Notes: a model not told the origin generated them from the letters alone. A DNA stretch of 39,121 nt from Candidatus Finniella inopinata (GCA_945860985.1 CAMASM010000004.1:1-39121), one strand, 5' to 3'. Counted from the stretch's first letter, positions 21,991-32,189 are shown. Translations and numbers: made by a program.

Positions 21991-23853
21991 ATGGCAATTG
22001 AGCAAGATGAAACATCACCCAATACGTTTCTAACTTCCTTAGGGGTTGGGGTAAGTATTATCAAAGATGTTATTAAAACATTACCCAGTAAACCTGGCGT
22101 TTACAGAATGCTAAGTGCCTCAGCAAAAGTGCTTTATGTAGGAAAAGCCAAAAATCTAAAAAAACGTGTTGTTTCCTACACAAATATTGAAAAACTCCCA
22201 AACCGCTTAAAACGCATGGTTAGCGAAACCTGCACAATGGAAATTGTCACTACTGCAAACGAAGTCGAAGCATTACTGCTTGAAAGCAATTTAATTAAAA
22301 AACTCCAACCACGCTATAACGTGCTACTGAAAGATGACAAATCATTTCCATATATTCTGCTAACCAATCATGATTTTCCACGCATAACAAAACACCGAGG
22401 CCCCAAAACTGAAGATGGATCATATTTCGGGCCATTTGCCAATGTCGCCGCAGTTGAAGAAACCATTCTGACCATGCAAAAGCTTTTCCAAATACGCAAT
22501 TGTTCAAACAGTTTTTTTGATAATCGCCAGCGCCCATGCCTGCAATATCACATCAAACGTTGCACAGCACCATGTGTAGGCAAAATTACCGTTACTGAAT
22601 ATAAAGAATCAACCCAATCAGCCAAAGCTTTTTTACTAGGTAAAAGTGATACGGTGCAACGCCAATTAGCTGCAAAAATGCAAAATGCGTCTGATGCCTT
22701 GGACTTTGAACGCGCTGCCCAATATCGTGACAGCATTCGTTTGCTAACTCAGATTCAAACCCACCAACGCATAAATGTGGCAAGCATTAATCAAGCAGAT
22801 ATTTTTGCCATAGCCCAACTTGCAGGACGCACAGTAGTACAAAGTTTTTTCTTTCGCCACGGACGCAACTATGGCACAGAAACTTTTGAAATGGCCCATA
22901 CTGAAGGAGCCACCCTTGAAGAACTTATGGCGGCATTTTTAAACCAATTTTATGTTGAACACGAACCGCCACCTACAATTTTATGCAACATTATGGCTGA
23001 AAATATTGATGTACTCATCCAAGGCCTACAGCAGCAATACAATATAAAGGTTTCAATTGAATGTCCTAAAAACCCAACTAAACTTGGCTTGGTTGAGCAC
23101 GCTTTAAAAAACGCCAAAGAACACTTAGAACGTAACCATAACAGTGAATTGACCAATCAAAAACAATTTGACCACTTACAAGAATTTTTAAAAATTCAAA
23201 GCATTGATAGTGTTGAAGTTTACGATAACAGCCACCTGCAAGGATCATCGGCCTACGGAGTACTAATTTGCGCCACTCGCAAAGGTTTTGAAAAATCACG
23301 CTATCGCAAATTTGCCATTAAAAATTCAACTACCAACTTCGGTGGTGACGATCTATCTATGATGCGCGAAGTAATTAGGCGAAGGTTAAACCATAAAGAT
23401 GAATGGCCACTACCAGATTTAATGTTAATAGATGGTGGCCAAAATCAAGTAAATACAGTTCTCAAAGTACTTGAAGATCAAGGCATAGGAATACCCGTAA
23501 TTGGCATTGCTAAGGGTGAAAAACGCAACGCTGGTGATGAAACATTTTATTTTTCTGATCAATCAACCCAAAAATTGCCACCCCATAGCCCCTTACTTTA
23601 TTTTTTACAAACCATTCGTGACGAAGCCCACCGCTTTGCCATTGGCACCCACAGGGCCGGACGTAAAAAAAACCTAATAAAATCAAAGCTTGACGAAATC
23701 CCAGGCATTGGTAACAAACGTAAAAAACTTTTATTACAGCATTTCGGATCAGCCGGAAACATCTGTCGTGCCACCATTGAAGATTTAATGACTGTTTCTG
23801 GCATTAATAAAAGCACAGCTGAAAAAATTTATTACTTTTTCCATCAGAGGTAA
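21991..23853 (+). CDS. uvrC: Excinuclease ABC subunit C
   Basis: LPSKPGVYRMLSASAKVLYVGKAKNLKKRV (GIY-YIG), C-terminal LDEIPGIGNKRKKLLLQHFGS HhH; divergent from rsmH. Confidence 0.97.
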   Translation: MAIEQDETSPNTFLTSLGVGVSIIKDVIKTLPSKPGVYRMLSASAKVLYVGKAKNLKKRVVSYTNIEKLPNRLKRMVSETCTMEIVTTANEVEALLLESNLIKKLQPRYNVLLKDDKSFPYILLTNHDFPRITKHRGPKTEDGSYFGPFANVAAVEETILTMQKLFQIRNCSNSFFDNRQRPCLQYHIKRCTAPCVGKITVTEYKESTQSAKAFLLGKSDTVQRQLAAKMQNASDALDFERAAQYRDSIRLLTQIQTHQRINVASINQADIFAIAQLAGRTVVQSFFFRHGRNYGTETFEMAHTEGATLEELMAAFLNQFYVEHEPPPTILCNIMAENIDVLIQGLQQQYNIKVSIECPKNPTKLGLVEHALKNAKEHLERNHNSELTNQKQFDHLQEFLKIQSIDSVEVYDNSHLQGSSAYGVLICATRKGFEKSRYRKFAIKNSTTNFGGDDLSMMREVIRRRLNHKDEWPLPDLMLIDGGQNQVNTVLKVLEDQGIGIPVIGIAKGEKRNAGDETFYFSDQSTQKLPPHSPLLYFLQTIRDEAHRFAIGTHRAGRKKNLIKSKLDEIPGIGNKRKKLLLQHFGSAGNICRATIEDLMTVSGINKSTAEKIYYFFHQR

Positions 23854-23909
23854 TTCGAAAAATCTAATCAACAACTTTATGTGGAGTACATCAAAATTAA
23901 GCACATTAA

Positions 23910-25283
23910 CTAATAATTATTGTACGGAGTGTCTTCGTTAGCGGCTTGAGAAATAGCGATCTCAGAAGACTCATCATCCACTTGCGATTTACTATCCACA
24001 TGCGTTATAGATGAGCGACTAAATGTTCTTGGTATTTGCGGATTAACAGTAGGGGCTTGAGAAATAATAATCTCAGAACCTTCGTACTCTTGTGGTTTAC
24101 TATCCACATGCGTGATAGATGAGTGACTAAATGTTCTTGGTATGGTAGTTTGCTGCAAATCTACAGCAGGGGCTTGAGAAGGAATAGCCGCCTCTTCTTT
24201 TTCAGTACTATCCTCATCTCCCTTCTCTAACTTTCGAAACATCTCAAGAGCATTTTCTGAGTACAGCGCTTTGTGCAAATTAACATGTATTTTCTCGCTT
24301 TTATTGTACATTTTAAAAGATATAAGCTGAAGCACCCTAGCCCCAAGAGATCCAAGAGAAAGCACTAGAGACGCACTATTATAAGCAGAATTTTCCGAAG
24401 ATCCAGCTAAGTTGTTCTGCCTATAGTAAAAATCTATTCCAGTTGCTACCGTTGCCCCTATAGTTGTAAACACGCTAGCACCTTCTACAAATCCGTTTAT
24501 AATACGCCAAAATCGTACTAAACAGGAGTGATGCCTGATCATACCTTGAAGATATTTCCTATCCTTATCCTCCTCATTTTTTGTTGTAGACGTTTTAGAT
24601 GGATTAATTGATGATGCCCTGTTACAAGAAAACTCATCACCCCAAGGTACCGCAGAAGCGCACTTAATTTTTTTATCCTTTTTAGCTTTTTTTGCTTTTT
24701 TCTTTGCCTCTTTGGCCTTATTAGCGCGCACTTCAGAATTTTCTAAATCTTCTCCTTCCAGTTTTCGAAAGGTTTCTAAGACATTTTCAGACTCTATAGC
24801 TTTTCGTAAGTGAACCTTCATTCCTTCACTTCTGTTATACATTCTAAAAGAAATTAACTGCAACAGGTTTGTTCCAAAAGCAGCAAGAGAAAAAGCAAAA
24901 GATGCACTATTATACGTAGAATTTCCAGATGAATTATCCGAGTCATGCTGCCTATAATAGAAATCCATTCCTGCTGTGGTTGTCGTGCCAATAGTAGCTA
25001 ACACATTGGCTACTCCAGAAAATTTATTGGTAATATGCCAAAAATATGACAAATAAGAATGATACTTGGCCATGCTTTGAAGATATTGCATATCAGATTG
25101 CTCGATCTCTCTTTTTAAATCTACCCCATCAACAGTAACCTTTTGAGTTGCGCTCTGAGTTGCATTAATATGATTATCCATAATATCTAGAGCAGTCTCA
25201 TTGCTGCCATATATTGCTGCACTAATTGCAACAAATACCAAGGCAATAACAACCGATAATTCAATATTTAAATTCAATGACAT
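23910..25283 (-). CDS. Orphan membrane protein with two tandem 2TM modules, Lys-rich linker and C-terminal repeats
   Basis: 457 aa. Residues 64-176 and 241-353 align without gaps (about 55% identical by hand count). Each module has two hydrophobic segments; N-terminal TM at residues 8-26. No family confidently recognised. Confidence 0.75.
   Translation of the reverse strand: MSLNLNIELSVVIALVFVAISAAIYGSNETALDIMDNHINATQSATQKVTVDGVDLKREIEQSDMQYLQSMAKYHSYLSYFWHITNKFSGVANVLATIGTTTTAGMDFYYRQHDSDNSSGNSTYNSASFAFSLAAFGTNLLQLISFRMYNRSEGMKVHLRKAIESENVLETFRKLEGEDLENSEVRANKAKEAKKKAKKAKKDKKIKCASAVPWGDEFSCNRASSINPSKTSTTKNEEDKDRKYLQGMIRHHSCLVRFWRIINGFVEGASVFTTIGATVATGIDFYYRQNNLAGSSENSAYNSASLVLSLGSLGARVLQLISFKMYNKSEKIHVNLHKALYSENALEMFRKLEKGDEDSTEKEEAAIPSQAPAVDLQQTTIPRTFSHSSITHVDSKPQEYEGSEIIISQAPTVNPQIPRTFSRSSITHVDSKSQVDDESSEIAISQAANEDTPYNNY
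23943..24177. repeat. Imperfect tandem DNA repeat in the 3' end of the orphan gene (2 copies plus a partial third)
   Basis: 'ggcttgagaa...atctcagaa...tttactatccacatgcgt.atagatgag.gactaaatgttcttggtat' repeats; starts at 23943, 24054 and 24171 (periods 111 and 117 bp). Encodes IPRTFS(H/R)SSITHVDSK...SEI(I/A)ISQA. Confidence 0.9.
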
Positions 25284-25426
25284 AAAATTTTATCTCTATT
25301 TTACTAAATAAAGTTTAAAGAAGAGATTTTAATATGCAGTTAATTTGTAAAAATTTATGAGTTATCAGTTTTGCTTGATAAAAAGCAAGATAGAAATCCC
25401 GTTTACGAAATTAAAACAAGAAATTA

Positions 25427-26347
25427 CTAATTATTGGAACAAGCACGTTTTAGACGATCATTAATCGCTTCACCAATTCCATGATTAGGAATAGGGCTAA
25501 CCCCAATTGAAGAAAAACTAGCATCATCAATTTTGTGCAAATAGCTAAACAAATTAGCAGCAGCCTCAACCAAATTGGCTGATTCACTAAGGTTAAGATC
25601 AGCATCCTTGCAATTCCCAAACCCTAGTAAGGCCATTCCAGGCTCTTTTTCTATTACATTCATTTTCAGCGTCAAATTAGGAGCATAGTGACGTTTTAAC
25701 ATTCCAGGAGCTTTAACAGCCCCATCCGTTATTGTGTTAGCGGTACCAAATTCTGCCAGGTCTAATGCCGTAACAGAACCCAGGCGCAAAATCGTAATCT
25801 TATCTTGGGTTAAATCAACTATCGTAGACTCAAGACCAACGGCACAATTGCCACCATCAAGCACAGGCACATGTTCCCCCAGACTTTGTAATACATGATA
25901 AGCAGAAGTTGGGCTAAGACTGTTTGAACGATTAGCGCTAGGCGCTGCCAAAGGGAAATTTAAATTTTCTAAAATCTTAATAGCCACCTCATGATTAGGC
26001 CTGCGCACAGCAACCGTCCCTAACCCAGCTAAAGCTAGCAAAGACAAAGGATGATTCTCTTTCAAATTAAGCACAAAGCTAATTGAAGCACCGCGCTCAT
26101 ACCAAAATTCTTGCATTAACTTTCGTGCTAACTTTGTGACGACCGCCCAATTTTCAACCATTTCAATACTAGGCACATGCATAATTAAAGGGTTAAATTG
26201 TGGGCGATTTTTAAGGGAATAAATCTTAGCAACTGCCTGGTCACTTAAACCATTAGCCGCTAAACCGTATACAGTTTCAGTTGGAATAGCCACCACATTG
26301 AAATTATTCAAATACTCAAGTGCTGATTCAAAAGAAAACGAAACCAT
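25427..26347 (-). CDS. L-threonylcarbamoyladenylate synthase (Sua5/YrdC/YciO family)
   Basis: VVAIPTETVYGLAANGLSDQAVAKIYSLKNRPQFNPLIMHV and APSANRSNSLSPT motifs; C-terminal Sua5-type extension. Confidence 0.93.
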   Translation of the reverse strand: MVSFSFESALEYLNNFNVVAIPTETVYGLAANGLSDQAVAKIYSLKNRPQFNPLIMHVPSIEMVENWAVVTKLARKLMQEFWYERGASISFVLNLKENHPLSLLALAGLGTVAVRRPNHEVAIKILENLNFPLAAPSANRSNSLSPTSAYHVLQSLGEHVPVLDGGNCAVGLESTIVDLTQDKITILRLGSVTALDLAEFGTANTITDGAVKAPGMLKRHYAPNLTLKMNVIEKEPGMALLGFGNCKDADLNLSESANLVEAAANLFSYLHKIDDASFSSIGVSPIPNHGIGEAINDRLKRACSNN

Positions 26348-26516
26348 AATAAAAAATATTGTTTTTTTATATTACATTTATAAGCGGTATTTGCTGATTT
26401 GTCATGGAAAATGGCACTAACGCATTATAAATTTCTATTTTTTTATTGCGTTCTAACCATTGACGATACAAGCTATAGTTAGCTATTGTTCAGTAATCTG
26501 CAAGACTGAGGATTTT

Positions 26517-26987
26517 ATGCACCAACCACATGTAGTAATTTTAGAAAGTAGACGTTTTCCTGATATTACTGAGCAATGGTATAACGTTGCAGTTGGCGCT
26601 TTAAACCAACAAGGTATTATCATTAGTCGTGTAACTGTTCCAAATAGTGCTGATTTGCCAATTGCGCTACGTATGCTTTTAGACACAGCTCACCTTTCAG
26701 AAAACTCTAGTTTATATGCACCTGATGGCTACTTAGTTTTAGGCCTCAATTATAAAGGTGATATGTCTGAGCAAAATCACAACAGCACCTGGCAAACTTT
26801 ACAGGAAATTGCGACAAAGACAGGATTGCCTTTTGCTAATGTTTTGGAATTTGAACAAGAAGGGTTTGAGCTTGCCAATGCAGCAACCCGCTATGTTTCA
26901 AAAATTCAGCTAGCGGTGCAGTCATTAGTTACTTTAATGATGTTGCGCCACCAACTAATTAATCCACCTTTTTCTGCTGCGGCCTAA
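26517..26987 (+). CDS. RibH-like (6,7-dimethyl-8-ribityllumazine synthase family) protein, divergent
   Basis: Fold-level similarity and position directly upstream of nusB; ATG at 26517 preceded by gagga. Canonical active-site motifs are not conserved. Confidence 0.6.
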   Translation: MHQPHVVILESRRFPDITEQWYNVAVGALNQQGIIISRVTVPNSADLPIALRMLLDTAHLSENSSLYAPDGYLVLGLNYKGDMSEQNHNSTWQTLQEIATKTGLPFANVLEFEQEGFELANAATRYVSKIQLAVQSLVTLMMLRHQLINPPFSAAA

Positions 26988-26991
26988 AATT

Positions 26992-27462
26992 GTGTTTAAA
27001 GAAATTGGAAAAATTCGTGGTAGTGCACGCCACCTATCACGCAATGCAGCAGTGCAAGCGGTTTATCAAATGGAACAAAACCCAGATGACAGACAAGACG
27101 TTGTTCGCCAATTCTTACAATCAAGATTTATTGAAGATATTAAAGGCACGATTGAACCGGACCTTAAATTTTTTACGGCAATTACACAATTTTTGGCAGA
27201 TAACTTAAGCGTTTTTGATGGTTTAATTTCTGAACATTTAAAAGAACAATGGAAAATTGAACGACTGCCAAGTGTTAGCCGCTCTGTATTACGCTGCGCT
27301 ATTTACGAACTATATCACGAATCCGCTGTGCCAACATTAGTCGTAATTAATGAATACATTGAAGTCTCAAAAGGTTTTTTAGATAAAAAAGACATTAGTT
27401 TTATTCACAGCATACTTGATCAAATATCTACAAAAATTAGAAAGCCCGCTATCTCAAATTAG
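26992..27462 (+). CDS. nusB: Transcription antitermination factor NusB
   Basis: SARHLSRNAAVQAVYQME, RLPSVSRSVLRCAIYELYHESAVPTLVVINEYIEVSKGFLDKKDISFIHSILD; GTG start. Confidence 0.92.
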   Translation: MFKEIGKIRGSARHLSRNAAVQAVYQMEQNPDDRQDVVRQFLQSRFIEDIKGTIEPDLKFFTAITQFLADNLSVFDGLISEHLKEQWKIERLPSVSRSVLRCAIYELYHESAVPTLVVINEYIEVSKGFLDKKDISFIHSILDQISTKIRKPAISN

Positions 27463-29683
27463 TTAGCGGTGAGCCAGGATAGTTCGGCGCCGAAATTGGT
27501 GTGAAGTTGCCAAGATTTTTAAGGCTAAATTGTAATAAGAATCCTGTATCTGGTTTAATATCACGGTCACTATAGTTACTTCTATAAACGCTAAATTTAG
27601 CGGCAAAGCAGTCATCCTCATATGACACTCCTACAAATGATGCCAAAGCATCTTTTTTTTGAAAATCATCCAAGTTACGTATTTGTGCTACTGACACCTT
27701 CCAATTTTCATAAAAGGCAGAACTCAGCTGGTAATTAGCTTGAGAGATATCTGTGTTTGAATTATTCAAACCTTTTTTAGCATAAACGCATGATGCATCA
27801 AGCCTTAATATAGGTTTTCCAATAGTTCCACCCCATTCATTAAAGCGAAGCCTCAACGAGCTCCTCGTTAATGCACTGCGGTTAAAGACAGCCCACCAAT
27901 CATTTATTTGATACAGTAGCCTAGTAATGTAATCAGAGGCCGCGCGCCCTTCACCTTGTTCTGACCCAATTACTGTTTTTTTATCAAAACGGTAACTTTG
28001 TCCCAAAAATATCGAAACACGTTGCTGATGCCCCCAGCGCATATGGTTATCCACACCAAGAACGCCTCTTCGACCTTCATCTACCATATCTAAACCATCA
28101 AAACGATTCGGCAAAAATATGGAAGTATCATCTAGTGAAAAAATTTTCGAATCCTCATTAGGCATACGACGCCTATTAAGATTAGAAGGAGCAACAGCAA
28201 CCAAACCACGTGGTTCCAAAACCCAATTCAGCTGTTGGAAATTTGCTATTAAAGGATAACGCCAGTCAAGTGATGCTTGTGGGAACAAACGGTTTTCGAT
28301 TCTGCGGTCATATTTTTTTTGAGCAGAAAGCTCTGACTGATTAGGATTATAATGTTGAGACATGTAAGCATCGCCACGTGTAGACAAAGTACTTTTAAAT
28401 ATATGTCCATTTGAGGTTGTGTATGGCATATGCCAAGATGCACCGCTTGAAATCCTAAACACTTGCTTTCCAGTTTGCATCAAAATAGGCGCTCTTCTAT
28501 TTACACTTAAAACACTAGAATCCCAAACTAAATAACCACCATTAGAAAATGGTGAAGTTTGAAAACGATAACGAGCATAAGGCAAAATAAGGGGTGTAGT
28601 TTGTGGTGTATCAGTTTGAAATGATTGGGTTTTAATTGTTGCATATGCTTGATCACCAAAGTGCTCAAAATTCACAGTTGATGTTAAATTTTTCTGACGA
28701 CTAAATGTGCTGTGCTGTTTGTTTAACTTAAATTTTGAAATATACGTTGTATCACTAGCTCTATTTAAATCAACACTTAAACGATTACGATCGGTCATGT
28801 GGTACTGCATTGTTCCAAAAGCATGCCATCTGTCCTTACTAGGAATTTTATCAAATTGTTTTTTGGTAGAATTGTTTCTAGTGTAACTACCACCAAAAGA
28901 AATTTCTCCATCATAAAATCTCATGCGATATTCAGTTGCTAGCAATGGATTTTTTTTCGACATGATCATAGGAGTAATCGTCAAATCCTGATTTTTTGCA
29001 GCAAGTAAATATGGTGTAGAAACCGAAAAACCCAAATCTTTGCTATAACCTAATGAAGGCATTAAAAATCCTGATTTTTGTTTTACTTTTGGATCGGGAT
29101 GAGAAAAATAGGGCATATAAAAAACCTTTACCCCTTTAAAAACCAAAAATACTTGCCGATACTTAAGCAACCTTTCTTCTTGATCATGCTCAACAGTAGC
29201 CGCCTCCAATCTCCAGGTAACATTCCCATTTTCACAAAGCTTACATGGTGAATAATCAACATCTTCTAAAATTGTGTCGTTACCGTTTTTTCGTTTAGCT
29301 ATTTTGGCATTAGTTCTTGAGGCATCAGTTGTTAAAATACGCATACCCTCTAAAATTCCAGTATCAAACTTCGAATCTAATGTTAGACGATCTGCCATAT
29401 AAATATTGCCATCCGCTTCAATCAACTCAACATTACCAAAGGCTGTAATTTTGTCTGCCAAACGATTGTAATACAATGAATTACACTTAAGTTGTCGCTT
29501 TGTACCATTATCAAAAAATTGATAAACAACTACGTTACCTTTTAGCCACAATTCATTTGTTTTGGCATTCCACGTAACTTCATCAGCGTTAACATGCAGA
29601 GGATGTTCCTGCATAGAACAAAAGCCGACTACCGTAACACATATAACAATCAAAATTTTTAAAAACAAAAAAAGCAAGTCCAT
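27449..29683 (-). CDS. lptD: LPS-assembly protein LptD
   Basis: N-terminal OstA-like VNADEVTWNAKTNELWLKGNVVVYQ...LKCNSLYYN; YMPYFSHPDPKVKQKSGFLMPSLGYSKDLGFSVSTPY; beta-barrel C-terminus. 3' end overlaps nusB by 14 bp, convergent. Confidence 0.93.
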   Translation of the reverse strand: MDLLFLFLKILIVICVTVVGFCSMQEHPLHVNADEVTWNAKTNELWLKGNVVVYQFFDNGTKRQLKCNSLYYNRLADKITAFGNVELIEADGNIYMADRLTLDSKFDTGILEGMRILTTDASRTNAKIAKRKNGNDTILEDVDYSPCKLCENGNVTWRLEAATVEHDQEERLLKYRQVFLVFKGVKVFYMPYFSHPDPKVKQKSGFLMPSLGYSKDLGFSVSTPYLLAAKNQDLTITPMIMSKKNPLLATEYRMRFYDGEISFGGSYTRNNSTKKQFDKIPSKDRWHAFGTMQYHMTDRNRLSVDLNRASDTTYISKFKLNKQHSTFSRQKNLTSTVNFEHFGDQAYATIKTQSFQTDTPQTTPLILPYARYRFQTSPFSNGGYLVWDSSVLSVNRRAPILMQTGKQVFRISSGASWHMPYTTSNGHIFKSTLSTRGDAYMSQHYNPNQSELSAQKKYDRRIENRLFPQASLDWRYPLIANFQQLNWVLEPRGLVAVAPSNLNRRRMPNEDSKIFSLDDTSIFLPNRFDGLDMVDEGRRGVLGVDNHMRWGHQQRVSIFLGQSYRFDKKTVIGSEQGEGRAASDYITRLLYQINDWWAVFNRSALTRSSLRLRFNEWGGTIGKPILRLDASCVYAKKGLNNSNTDISQANYQLSSAFYENWKVSVAQIRNLDDFQKKDALASFVGVSYEDDCFAAKFSVYRSNYSDRDIKPDTGFLLQFSLKNLGNFTPISAPNYPGSPLTNLR

Positions 29684-29800
29684 ATTTTTTTACATATTGG
29701 CAAGTTTTTTCGATATTGCCTATGAGTTTTCTAAGGATTCTTTGCGATTTTTCTGATATTCACTATAATAAATCATAAAATTTTATATAAAGTTTACTGC

Positions 29801-30514
29801 ATGCGTAGAGTTTTGGTAACAGGTGGTAACCGTGGCATTGGTGCTGCAATTTCAGTAACATTAAAAAATCTAGGGTATGATGTAATCGCGTCGTACAACT
29901 CAAACCACGAACAAGCAGCTAACTTTTCAAAAGAATATAAAATTCCAGTCTATGGCTTTGATTTAAGTGACCCATTGGCAACAGAATCCAAGATAGGCGA
30001 AATTTTAAAAAACCACGGGCCAATTGATTGCTTGGTACATAATGCAGGCATAACTCGCGATGGTTTTTTTCATAAAATGACACTTGATCGCTGGCAAGAG
30101 GTTCTACAAACTAATCTGTTTTCATGTTTTCAAGTAACTAGGCCACTAATTGAAGGAATGCGTGAACGTAATTTCGGCAGGTTAATTTATATTAGCTCTG
30201 TTAATGCACTAAAAGGACAAGCTGGACAAACTAATTACTGTGCTGCCAAAGCTGGGTTAATTGGTTTTGTAAAAGCCATGGCCTTGGAAAACGCTGCCAA
30301 GGGAATTACCGTTAACGCTATAGCCCCAGGCTATACTAGCACCGATATGGTGTCAGCGATTGATGAAGCCGTACTTTCTAAAATTATTGAAACAATTCCA
30401 GCTAAACGCTTAGCAGCCCCTGAGGAAATTGCCGACAGTGTCGCATATCTTATTAGTGATAAGGCAAGTTATATTAATGGAACTACATTGCACATTAATG
30501 GCGGAATGTATTGA
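29801..30514 (+). CDS. Short-chain dehydrogenase, acetoacetyl-CoA reductase (PhaB) / FabG-like
   Basis: TGGNRGIG, NNAG-type HNAGITRDGFFHKM, SSVNALKGQAGQTNYCAAKAG (YxxxK), INGGMY C-terminus; closer to PhaB-type than typical FabG by eye. Confidence 0.85.
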   Translation: MRRVLVTGGNRGIGAAISVTLKNLGYDVIASYNSNHEQAANFSKEYKIPVYGFDLSDPLATESKIGEILKNHGPIDCLVHNAGITRDGFFHKMTLDRWQEVLQTNLFSCFQVTRPLIEGMRERNFGRLIYISSVNALKGQAGQTNYCAAKAGLIGFVKAMALENAAKGITVNAIAPGYTSTDMVSAIDEAVLSKIIETIPAKRLAAPEEIADSVAYLISDKASYINGTTLHINGGMY

Positions 30515-30591
30515 TAAAATTTTAGGTAAATCTATTTACTTTTTTATTTTTCATTACAACAATTGTATTAGTTATTGAATTTTGGAAAAAC

Positions 30592-32154
30592 ATGACTAAA
30601 ACAAAAATCCTACTGATGTTAGGTGTATCTTTGACTGTTTTAATGGCTGAAAATGATGCATCAAATCTACCTGCAATTTCAGCAAGTGAGATCGCAGCTA
30701 TGCAAAAACAGATAGCAGACTTACAAAAACAGTTGACCGCAGTTGTCAAACAAATGAATGAAACTAAAGTTAGGGCTACACAAAAAACTGAACACAAAGT
30801 GGTTAAAGAACAACACACGGTAGCACCAATTGTAACTAATGACACTCCACCTCCAAAAAAAGAAGATACCCCTCAATTTGACAAAGGCTACATTGCTGTA
30901 CCAGGCACTACTGGTGCTGTAAAAATTAGCGGTATGATAAAATTTGATATGATTCGCGATTCTAGAGCCCACACCAGCGAACAAACCAGCGTTGGGCGAT
31001 TGCCGTATGCCTTGCAAATGCGCAACCCAAATTTGCCAAATACACCTATTTCTTGGAAAGACCACTATTACCTACACGCAAAACAGAGCCGATTAGGATT
31101 TAATATAGTAACGAAAAACAAATCTGGATCAGATCTTAAGGCCTTTGTAGAAGGTGATTTCTTTGGAGCCACTCAATGGGGGGATATGTTTGTAAATGGC
31201 CCTGGTGGTACAGCCCAAAATTCTACCACTTATACGTTTAGGTTACGCCATGCCATACTTGCATACGGCGGATTAGAAGCCGGTCACACTGCAACTACCT
31301 TTCATTTAGATGAAGCGTTGCTACCTTCTGTTGATTTGAACGGTATCACTGGTGGTTATAACAGACACGCATTGATTAGGTATACCCACAAATTGGGTAA
31401 TTTTTCTGTAAGCGCTGCTGCAGAACATTGCCGTGCAGATTATATTACCTATACACCAACGCCTGGTGCCGGAACACCACACTACGTTTATAATGCCCAA
31501 GATTCAGTAGGAAGCTTATCAAAACAAGAACGACCTGACTTAATTTTGAGATTGAAATACAATTTTGATAATGGTAACGCAGTTGGTTTAGGTGTAGTTA
31601 ACCGTGATTTACGAATCAAAAACAATTTAGCCATTGCTGGAAACGCACCAGCAGGCCCAACAGTTGACGGCAGGACCTATATTTTAAATGCTTGGGGCGT
31701 AAATTTAGCAGCCAAAATTATGACATTTGGTAACAGCTACTTTACCGGTGGTATTATCGCTGGCAAGGGCATAGGTTGGTACATTGCAGATGCTAATGGA
31801 AGATCGGCATTGTTTAACCCAGCAGCTGCAACAGAAGGTGAACGCTATAAGCTTGTAGAAATGAATATGTTCTGGGCAGGCTATTGCCATTCTTGGGGCC
31901 CACAATGGCAAACAAACCTTGGTATAGCCAGAATAAACTTAGGCACCCAAGGATTATCTAATGCACGCAAAGTCACCCAATGGTTTGAGCCTGGCTTGGA
32001 TCGCACCTATAACAAGTTTTTGATCAATACAATGTATATGCCAGAAGAAAATTTGCAATTCGGATTGGAGTATTTTGTGCTTGAACGCAAATCAACACTT
32101 GGCTATTTAGGGCTTGGCCATCGATTACAATTCGGCGCAAGCTATAAATTCTAA
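30592..32154 (+). CDS. Outer membrane porin, DcaP-like
   Basis: N-terminal signal, coiled coil AAMQKQIADLQKQLTAVVKQMNE, then YIAVPGTTGAVKISGMIKFDMIRD and an aromatic-rich beta barrel ending in YKF (terminal Phe). Confidence 0.8.
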   Translation: MTKTKILLMLGVSLTVLMAENDASNLPAISASEIAAMQKQIADLQKQLTAVVKQMNETKVRATQKTEHKVVKEQHTVAPIVTNDTPPPKKEDTPQFDKGYIAVPGTTGAVKISGMIKFDMIRDSRAHTSEQTSVGRLPYALQMRNPNLPNTPISWKDHYYLHAKQSRLGFNIVTKNKSGSDLKAFVEGDFFGATQWGDMFVNGPGGTAQNSTTYTFRLRHAILAYGGLEAGHTATTFHLDEALLPSVDLNGITGGYNRHALIRYTHKLGNFSVSAAAEHCRADYITYTPTPGAGTPHYVYNAQDSVGSLSKQERPDLILRLKYNFDNGNAVGLGVVNRDLRIKNNLAIAGNAPAGPTVDGRTYILNAWGVNLAAKIMTFGNSYFTGGIIAGKGIGWYIADANGRSALFNPAAATEGERYKLVEMNMFWAGYCHSWGPQWQTNLGIARINLGTQGLSNARKVTQWFEPGLDRTYNKFLINTMYMPEENLQFGLEYFVLERKSTLGYLGLGHRLQFGASYKF

Positions 32155-32166
32155 AAATCAAACAAA

Positions 32167-32189
32167 TGTAACACCTAGCGAGTGTTACA
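32167..32189. terminator. Hairpin after the porin gene, probable terminator
   Basis: TGTAACAC-ctagcga-GTGTTACA followed by cttttg. Confidence 0.65.

Noticed and set aside
23943-24177. Tandem repeats as a possible CRISPR array
   Set aside because: Only two to three copies, repeats of ~110 bp in coding frame, no spacer structure, no cas genes.
24650-24720. Lys/Ala-rich segment (KAKEAKKKAKKAKKDKKIK) as possible nuclear targeting signal
   Set aside because: Sits between two predicted membrane modules and looks like a low-complexity linker; no evidence of export to a host nucleus.
26990-27208. 72-aa ORF overlapping nusB in another frame
   Set aside because: Out of frame with the clear NusB translation starting at GTG 26992; shadow ORF.
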